The notes beneath the pieces are model-generated. The model did no database searches. It was not told where the DNA came from and worked only from the letters and a program-made list of their open reading frames with translations. Positions 56,773 to 64,000 of a DNA stretch of 64,000 nucleotides are shown here, piece after piece (the stretch's first letter is position 1; each line of letters begins with the position of its first letter). Both the position numbers and the translations under genes were made by a program. The DNA comes from Anniella stebbinsi (Eukaryota; Chordata; Lepidosauria; Squamata; Anniellidae), in the NCBI GenBank assembly GCA_029215795.1, contig JARDYH010000004.1, positions 201,176,017 through 201,240,016 on the forward strand, written 5' to 3'.

Positions 56773-57715
56773 TATTACACTTATATACCGTCGCATAGCC
56801 GAAGCTCTCTGGGTGGTTTACAAAAATTAAAAAGATTGAGTATTAAAAAGACAATATACAAAATTTAAAACCATAAACATAAAACAGCTGTCATTAAAAC
56901 ACTTTAAAACATTTTAACTGTTAAGTCTGGCCACAATGTCAATCAAACCTCAACTTGAGCTGTTAAAATGCCTGGGAGAAAAGAAAAGTTTTGATAACAG
57001 TGTTGGTGCCAGGCGGGTCTCATCAGGGAGATCATTCCATAATTGAGGGGCCACCACAGAGAAAGCCCTCTTCCTTGTTGCCGTCCTCCGAGCTTCCCTC
57101 GGAGTAGGCACCCGGAGGAGGACCTTTGATGTTGAGCGTAGTGAACAGGTAGGTTCATGTCGGGAAAGACGTTCCATCAGGTATTGTGGTCCCAAACCGT
57201 GTAAGGCTTTATAGGTTAAAACCAGCACCTTGAATAGGGGTCGGAAACCTACAGGCAGCCAATGTAAGTGGGCCAGAATTGGTCTTATATGTTCGAACCT
57301 TCTGGTCCCTGTTACTAATCTGGCTGCTGCATTCTGCACAAGCTGCAGCTTCCGAACCGTCTTCAAAGGCAGCCCCACGTAGAGCGCATTGCAGTAATCT
57401 AACTTGGAGGTTACCAGAGCATAGACAACTGAAGCCAGGTTATCCCTGTCCAGATTGGGGCATAGCTGGGCCACCAACCGAAGTTGGTAGAAGGCACTCC
57501 GTGCCACTGAGGCCACCTGAGCCTCAAGTGACAGAGATGGTTCTAGGAGAACCCTCAAGCTACAAACCTGCTCCTTCAGGGGAAGTGCAACCCCATCCAG
57601 AACAGGTTGAAGACCCTCCATCTGGTCAGAACCCCCCACTAACAGCATCTCAGTCTTGTCTGGATTAAGTTTCAGTTTATTAGCTCTCATCCAGTCTATT
57701 GTCGCAGCCAAGCTG
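56773..57715 (-). pseudogene. L2 LINE, C-terminal ORF2 and 3' UTR
   Basis: The 3' UTR starts next to the compound microsatellite. The open frame down to 56950 encodes [64 protein letters not shown] and APQLWNDLP, all L2 ORF2 C-terminal blocks. The frame continues upstream to 57897 into unrelated sequence, so the L2 part begins near 57715. RT catalytic motifs are absent. Confidence 0.85.
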
Positions 57716-58204
57716 CTTTGTGTTACAGTTATGTTCTTTAATTGTGTTACAGTTGTGTTCTTTAATCCCCCAGGCTGTGAATGTGTGATCAGCAGCTCTG
57801 TTCCACTGCACTGACATGCCCTCCCCCACCCTGCAGCATCAGGCAAGCCCCAGCAAACTTGGGGCTGGCATACTCCATATCCGAGACTGAGCAACAACTC
57901 TGACAGACTAATAGCAGCCTGCTTTGCCCTACCTCATGCTTGTCCTCACTGATGACGCTCCTGCTTTTGGCCCTTGGCCCTTCTTTGTCTGACTTCCATT
58001 CTGCCTGTGACCATGTTATCTGCCTCTGGCCTCTTTGACCCCAAGCTACCTTGCAGGAACCTGCCCCGCCCTGCCCCCCAACTGCAGCCTGTCACAAACC
58101 TCAGCCCCAGGCCTGACCAGAATATCTAGATCCTGGGTATGCCTGGAGCTTGCCAGGTTATGGGGAGCAAAAAAATGGAAGGGGTGCTGCCCACTTCCCC
58201 CTGC
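57716..58204. other. Unassigned stretch between two L2 copies
   Basis: A TTGTGTTACAGTTRTGTTCT block is duplicated at about 57717-57765. The rest (to 58204) is C/T-rich with no recognised element. Confidence 0.4.
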
Positions 58205-59075
58205 ATCACAATAATAACAATAATAATAATAATAATAACAATAATAATTTATTTATTTATCACCCGCCTCTCCCAACGGATCGAGGCGGGGAACAACACC
58301 AAACACAAAATACAAAAACTGATTAAAAGCAGATAAAACCAGTACATCATTAAAACACCAATAAAACACCAATAAAACACTTTAAAATGCATCTAGGTAG
58401 ACCTGCCAGAAGAGATCAGTCTTTATAGATCTTTTAAATTCCTGAAGACTAGTAAGTTGGCGAATCTCTCCCGGCAGGTCATTCCACAATCTGGGAGCGG
58501 CAGAAGAGAAGGTCCTCTGGGTAACGGTTGTCAGTCTAGTTCTTGTTGACTGTAATAAATTCTTCCCAGAGGACCTGAGCGTGCGGGGCGGATTGTATGG
58601 GAGAAGGCGATCCCGTAGGTAACCTGGACCCAAACCATGTAGGGCTTTAAAGGTAATAACCAACACTTTGTACTTCGCCCGGAAACTGATTGGCAGCCAG
58701 TGAAGAGATTTTAAAACTGGTGTAATGTGGTCACCCCTAGATGTACCGGTGACCAACCTGGCTGCCATATTTTCAACTAGTTGAAGTTTCCGGACTAGGC
58801 ACAGAGGTAGCCCTATGTACAGCGCATTGCAGAAGTCGAGCCTCGAAGTTACCAGCGCGTGCACTACTGATTTTAGGTCTTCCAACTCTAGGAAGGGGCG
58901 CAGCTGGCGTATCAGCCGAAGCTGATAGTAGGCACTCCTGGCAGTCACATCTATCTGAGCTGTCATTTGGAGCGACGGATCTAGGAGCACCCCCAAGCTG
59001 CGAACACAGTCTTTCAGGGGGAGTGTAACCCCATCCAGAACTGGTTGACACACCTCCAACCCCAGGTTGTACAAC
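58205..59075 (-). pseudogene. L2 LINE, C-terminal ORF2 with (AATA)n tail
   Basis: An (AATA)n/(ATTT)n tail (58205-58262), the GGATCGAGGCGGGGAAC 3' UTR block and an open frame from 59075 to 58382 encoding PVLDGVTLPLKDCVRSLGVL, ARSAYYQLRLIRQLRPF, TSRLDFCNALYIGLP and APRLWNDLP. Same subfamily as the copy at 1034-2341, about 90% similar by eye in protein. The RT domain is missing. Confidence 0.85.
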
Positions 59076-60588
59076 GTACCTTTTGTATTATTTTCAGCAG
59101 CTTGGAGGGGCTGCCATGGGGAGTAGGGGGCAGGGAAGTAGGAGGCAGTTGCACACACCTAAATCTGGATCCAACTCTACATATTTGAACCATTCTGAAT
59201 TTGGAATATAGGTTTATCAGTCTGTAAAGCTGTGAGCTGCCGATTTTACACAAATTGGAGAATACGACATGTGTTACCATATCCTTAATGGTTTTGTTAC
59301 ATTGTTGCCATTCTATAGCACCTGTGCAAGTTGCCTTCTAAGGTCTCTATTCAATATATATAGGATTTTAATTGTGTTTATTGATTCTTCTTGAGAATTA
59401 CTTTCCAGACTTTCACTCTGTATGACTCACTTTTCAAGGGGAAAATTGAACATGTAATTTATTACAACATAATTAAAAGTAATTTTGAAACAAGTCTCGA
59501 CACCTCTGAACCTTGGAGCAAACCTCTTGAATATATAAAATTAAGGAGGTATCAGAAGATAAAAACAGAAAGTCATAATACGAATCAGGAAATCTGAAAA
59601 ACTGAATGTCAAATGAGGTGGTTTTTTTTTTTTTAACCTCTCTGGGAAATGGGGCATGAAATGGTATGAAAGGCTGTTTTGAATCCAGAAGAAAGCTGTG
59701 TAAATGATTTAGGACCAGCTGTTTTTGAAGGTGACAAAGTAAATGAATCATTGTGTTGTGGAGAAAATTGAGGCGATTCAACTAAAGGGCCCATGCTAGA
59801 CCATTGTATCTGCAGGAGGCGGTTGTTGATGGGTGGGAGTTGCCACAGATATTCACCTCCAACAGCAACCCTCAGTGTTTGAGAGGCTTCCAGGCACTGA
59901 GGGAAGAGATCTCGCATCGGTTGGGCATTTCTGGGCAGAGTTACAGTGGGCCAAATCTTGTGAAACACAGGATTTCAGTGTCTCATGACCTTTGGTAATG
60001 AGACTTTGACAAAGCCTTCACTACACACGGCTTGACCTACGTTAGCCATGACAGGCAGCACAACATACTCTCAAGTTCAGGTTTATCCTAGGTGTTAGCT
60101 GGTCACCTGTTGGGGTCTGGGAAGGATTTTTTTTTCATGTCCTCCAGATTGGCTGACAGTGGGCATGTCTTATGCCTTGCCTTAGGGTATCACCTTTGGT
60201 GTGTTGTTGTAGCTTGTAGTTTGTCTCCATCACAACTTGGCAAGTAGAAAAGAGAAAAGAGCAGGGTGGTAGTGATAGTTTAAGACTAATAGAAGGTGAA
60301 GTTTATCATGTCTGTAATGTGAGTCATGAATAAAGTAGTAACCCCGCACCAGAGCTGAGTACCGTATATAGTCCGTTTTTAAGACCACAAGACTTCACCA
60401 TAGCAGAAGGCCGAGGCTTGAACTGACCGAGAAACTAAAAGGGGTATATAGACAACCAACCAGCTCCCTGGGAAAATAGGAGTAATCACAGCCTGTTTTC
60501 TCCCCACCCCCCAAATGTATTTGCTGATTTAATAATGCCTGTAAATATTTCTTACTAATACTTGTATACTGCTTAATATAATCATTAA
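59076..60588. other. Gene-free stretch
   Basis: No exon or repeat family recognised. An ACCGTATATAGTCCG string at about 60360 may be one end of an element related to 47831. Confidence 0.35.
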
Positions 60589-60967
60589 ACAAAAAACCTA
60601 CGGTTTACAAAAACAATGTTAAGGCTCTACAGTTTCCAACCAAGCACCAAAAAGCAGGGAAATTGGGAGTTAAGGCTCACAAGCCTTAACACCACATCCT
60701 CCCTAAGGAGGCAGAAAGTGCAAGTGAAATTCTCATTCTCCCAAAGCAGATAAACCATGAGGACAGGGTGGAGAATATGATATGCAGAGGTGACTGTGGG
60801 GTTGTGGAAAACTGATCACGAACAACTTAGGGCCACCTACTTCTCTTTTTTTGTTTAGAGCAGCCCTTCCCCAACCTGGTGCCCTCCAAAGGTGTTGGAC
60901 TACAATTCCTATCATTGCAAGTCAGTATGTCCCATGGTCAGGAATGCTGGGATTTGTCATCTCAAAA
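60589..60967 (+). repeat. Left arm of a large inverted repeat
   Basis: The segment from AAACAAAAAACCTACGG to ATTTGTCATCTCAAA matches the reverse complement of 62073-62456 almost throughout: GGTTTACAAAAACAATGTTA, CACATCCTCCCTAAGGAGG, ACTGTGGGGTTGTGG. The outer end of each arm is a CTACGGTTTAC block; the inner end is a copy of the ACTACAACTCCC foldback family. Confidence 0.85.
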
Positions 60968-60984
60968 ATCTAGATATGCAATTT

Positions 60985-61260
60985 GATCTGCAGAGGTGAC
61001 TGTGGGGTTGTGGGAAATGATGATGAACAACTTAGGACCAGCTACTTCTCATTTCTTAGAGCATCTCCTTATGTTGAGAGTTGCAACCCAACACATCTGA
61101 CAGGCACCAGGTTGGGGAATGTTGTTCAAGAACAAGGGAAGGCAGAATGTAGATCTTCAGATGTTTTGGAATTCAACTTGTAAAAGCCCCTATTAGCATG
61201 GGCAGTTATCAGGAATGCCGCGAGTTGATGTCCAAATAATCAGGATAGATCTATTTTCTG
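60985..61260 (+). repeat. Partial third copy of the arm sequence plus foldback fragment
   Basis: CTGCAGAGGTGACTGTGGGG and CAACTTAGGACCAGCTACTT repeat the middle of the 60589 arm in direct orientation. They are followed by ACACATCTGACAGGCACCAG and a second decayed foldback (61140-61250). Confidence 0.65.
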
Positions 61261-62072
61261 CCCACATCTGTACTAAAGTATGATGTTTTCCAGCATTAAG
61301 ATATGTGATCAATCAAGGAACTACAAAAGAGCTGCATCACTTTAAATAAACTGTCAAAACCAAATGAAACAACAATGAATGAATCTTGAACACCTAATCC
61401 AGATAGTCCTTCAGACATCAACATTAGTTTTCAACACATGGCATAGGATGTCTGTTTCTTGAATATCAGATAAAGGATTTCTCTTACTTGTTCAGCAGTG
61501 TGAGATCAAAGGCAGAGCTACCACCTAATACTTTCATGCGTAAGTATTATTTTAAAATTAAGTATGAATTGATTTTTGTCTTCCCCATAACACATAACAT
61601 GGGAGTTACAGTGCAACACATCTGGGGAGCACCAGGCTGGAGAAGGTTGACTCCTATACATGTCTTCTCAGAAGCCAGTGCCACTGAATTCACTAGGGAT
61701 TTCTCCCAAGAGGTATAGGATTGCAAACAAATCTCATCTGAAAGGTGTTCAAGACAGCCAAACTAAACCTCTTCTGCTCCGCTGTTGCTTTGATGAGATG
61801 ATGTATTGTGCAGGGATTGTGGGGAGTGAACAGTATATTTTTAATAAATATATTTTAAGAAAAAAAACATTGGTTCTTTGAAAGACAGGATATTGACCAA
61901 AAGTTGGAAGTGCCTGGCACATGCTCTGGTTCTAGATCTGTAATGAATAGTGCCCCTTTTGTTATCAAGAGTGCTGCTATATGCGAGATGTGTGTGAGAG
62001 AAAAGTATTGGGCAGACCCTGTATTTGGTAAGGGTATGGAACAGCATTCCCCATCCTGCTGCCCTACAGGTG

Positions 62073-62456
62073 TTTAAGATGACAAGTCCCAGCATTCCTG
62101 ACCATGGGACATACTGACTTGCAATGATGGGAGTTGTAGTCCAACACCTTTGGAGGGCACCAGGTTGGGGAAGGGCTGCTCTAAACAAAAAAGAGAAGTA
62201 GGTGGCCCTAAATTGTTCGTGATCAGTTTTCCACAACCCCACAGTCACCTCTGCATATCATATTCTCCACCCTGTCCTCATGGTTTATCTGCTTTGGGAG
62301 AATGAGAATTTCACTTGCACTTTCTGCCTCCTTAGGGAGGATGTGGCGTTAAGGCTTGGGAGCCTTAACTCCCAATTTCCTTGCTTTTTGGTGCCTGGTT
62401 GGAAACTGTAGAGCCTTAACATTGTTTTTGTAAACCGTAGGTTTTTTTGTTTAATG
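62073..62456 (-). repeat. Right arm of a large inverted repeat
   Basis: Reverse complement of 60589-60967, separated from it by about 1.1 kb. The arms differ by scattered substitutions and single-base indels only. Confidence 0.85.
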
Positions 62457-62632
62457 AATTTCATGGCTTTGTGTAACGGATGACTGGATTTTATACAGTT
62501 GACAACCAAGCCAGCGTCAGCCAGGATGTTATACCATCTTGACATCCAATATAAAATCAAAGCTAGTGTTATGTGTTGAACTCACTTTTAACATTAATAA
62601 ATCAACCAAAATGCTTGCATCTCCCTCATTTT

Positions 62633-63310
62633 TAGAGATAAAGAGATGAAACCTGGCATCATGGTAGTTCTTAAGTAGGGATATAGCTATGCCAAGTATG
62701 AATCAGATCCGTTCATGCTTTGATTTTTAGAATGTTTTAAAGTTGAAACAGAAATCTCTTTGGGGTCCAGGACCTTGAGCAGTACAAGTTTTAAAAATGA
62801 AATTAAAGATAAAGAGATGAAACTTGGCACCATGGTAGCTCTGAAGTAGGGATTTAGCCATGCCAAGTTGGAAGCAGATCTGTTCATCCCTTGATTTTTA
62901 GAAATGTTTAAACTTCAATTAAATTTTTTAAATTAACTAAAATGCTTACAATTCCATCATTTTTAAAAATAAAGGGATGAATTGACAGCATGGTCGCTCT
63001 TAAGTAGGGATTGAGCCATGCCAAGTTGGAAGCAGATCTGTTTATGCCTTGAGTTTTAGGATTTTTTTTAAACTTCAAACCCAGTACTCCTCTTTGGGGT
63101 CTAGGGCCTTGAGCAGTACATTAAAAAAAATGAAAGTAAAGATGAAGAGATGAAACTTGGCACCATGGTACCTCATAAGTAAGGCTTTAGCCATGCCAAG
63201 TTGAAAGCAGATTGGTTCATGCCTTGAATTTTAGAAAAAAAAATGAAATCAAACTTTTAAAAAAACTATCCTAAAAATTAAGGCACAAACCGATCTGCTT
63301 CCAACTTGGC
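62633..63310. repeat. Tandem repeat of about 170 bp, four copies
   Basis: The motif GATAAAGAGATGAAAC, followed by TGGCAYCATGGTA and CCATGCCAAGTTGGAAGCAG, starts near 62633, 62808, 62969 and 63139. A short inverted piece (CTGCTTCCAACTTGGCATGG) closes the array at about 63293-63313. No ORF. Confidence 0.8.
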
Positions 63311-63322
63311 ATGGCTCAATTC

Positions 63323-63956
63323 TAGGGTGACCATTAGGGTGTGGCGTAGTGGCTAAAGTGTTGGACTGGGAGCTGGGAGATCTGGGTTCTACTCCCCAGT
63401 TAGCCGTGGAAACCCATTGGGTGACTTTGGGCCAGTTGCAGACTCTTAGCCCAACCCACCTGACAGGATTGCTGTTGTGAGGATAAAATGGAGCGGAGGA
63501 GGATTATGTATGCCACCTTGGGTTTCTTGGCAGAAAAAAAGGTGTGATATAAATGCAATAATAAATTTTTAAAAAAACTGTCATGATTTCCCCAGATTTC
63601 TCCTGGTTTTTGTTCTATCCTCGGTGTCAGGGGGGATTTTATGCAATAGTCTATAATGACCTGGAATTACACACTTTCCCTTTTAAGGCCACCACTAGTG
63701 TGGCGGGGGGAATGACATGCTTTCTGGAGGTGTGTCATTCTCTCCCACTGCTCCAATCAAGGCCTTAAAATGGAAAAACGTGTCATTCCCAGGCATTATA
63801 GAAAAAGGCCTGATTGGAGCAGTGGGGTGGGGGTGAGAATGACATGCTTTCCCCTCCTCCGCTCCAATTGGGGACTTTAAGGTGGCCCCAGAAAGCCATT
63901 TTCCTGCCCCCCCACTAGGTGTCCTCTTTTTTGGTTTCCCAAATATGGTCACCCTA
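63323..63956. mobile_element. hAT element (TAGGGTGACCAT ends) carrying a SINE
   Basis: Left end TAGGGTGACCAT, right end ATGGTCACCCTA. Flanks CTCAATTC (63315-63322) and CTCAGTTC (63957-63964) match at seven of eight positions. The internal sequence includes inverted CTCCAATCAAGGCCTTAAAA-type arms. The left part is occupied by a SINE. Confidence 0.75.
63335..63580 (+). repeat. Full Sauria/ACA-type tRNA SINE
   Basis: The tRNA-like head (GTGGCGTAGTGGCTAAAGTG, A box; GGGTTCTACTCC, B box) is followed by the body (GGGTGACTTTGGGCCAGTTG, ACCTGACAGGATTGCTGTTG, GAGGATAAAATGGAGCGGAG) and the tail GGTGTGATATAAATGCAATA. Complete enough to serve as the reference for the other copies at 19.0, 38.8 and 44.3 kb. 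Confidence 0.85.
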
Positions 63957-64000
63957 CTCAGTTCTTGCACAGGCTGCATTTCCATCCCTAGATATTTACT

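Overview
The window is vertebrate nuclear DNA, almost certainly from a squamate reptile and probably a lizard. The reasons are a tRNA-derived Sauria/ACA-type SINE with its usual tail, L2 and CR1 LINE fragments, very many young hAT foldback elements with intact 8-bp target-site duplications (TSDs), and a host gene with a 16-kb intron and a CpG-island first exon. Nothing is bacterial: there are no operons and the coding exons are split by GT-AG introns.

Host gene. One conserved cellular gene is visible, on the minus strand: FAM241A (formerly C4orf32), a small C-terminally anchored membrane protein of unknown function. Exon 1 lies in a CpG island at about 45.0-45.7 kb. Exon 2 lies at 28.70-28.95 kb. 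The donor and acceptor are both phase 0 and join in frame. The intron and both flanks are filled with repeats.

Main accessory feature. An apparently complete PIF/Harbinger DNA transposon of about 10.56 kb occupies 8463-19019. Its termini are inverted repeats of about 460 bp that include the promoters of the two outward genes. It carries three genes: (1) a two-exon DDE transposase on the plus strand, 9165-10619; (2) a four-exon Myb/SANT-like protein on the plus strand, 12143-13765, behind its own internal promoter with NRF1-type and ETS-type motifs; (3) a second, larger Myb/SANT-like protein on the minus strand, 18538 to 14309. Every intron phase in genes 1 and 2 is consistent. Gene 3 contains five tandem copies of one small exon, four of them symmetric phase 1-1. 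Two short non-autonomous derivatives of the same family lie at 41.6 and 44.4 kb.

Other layout. 0.9-2.5 kb: L2 LINE with a 435-codon reverse-transcriptase ORF. 5.8-7.6 kb: GATCGG-rich hAT element with five copies of a 242-bp GC-rich palindromic satellite; relatives at 21.2 and 49.1 kb. 7.8, 32.2, 35.5, 36.2, 40.5 and 63.3 kb: hAT foldback family with TAGGSTGACC ends. 33.8 kb: CR1 3' end. 39.4-39.8 kb: solo LTR. 49.5, 56.8 and 58.2 kb: further L2 fragments. 60.6 and 62.1 kb: 380-bp arms of a large inverted repeat. 62.6-63.3 kb: tandem repeats of about 170 bp. The rest is repeat-rich intergenic or intronic DNA in which I see no gene.
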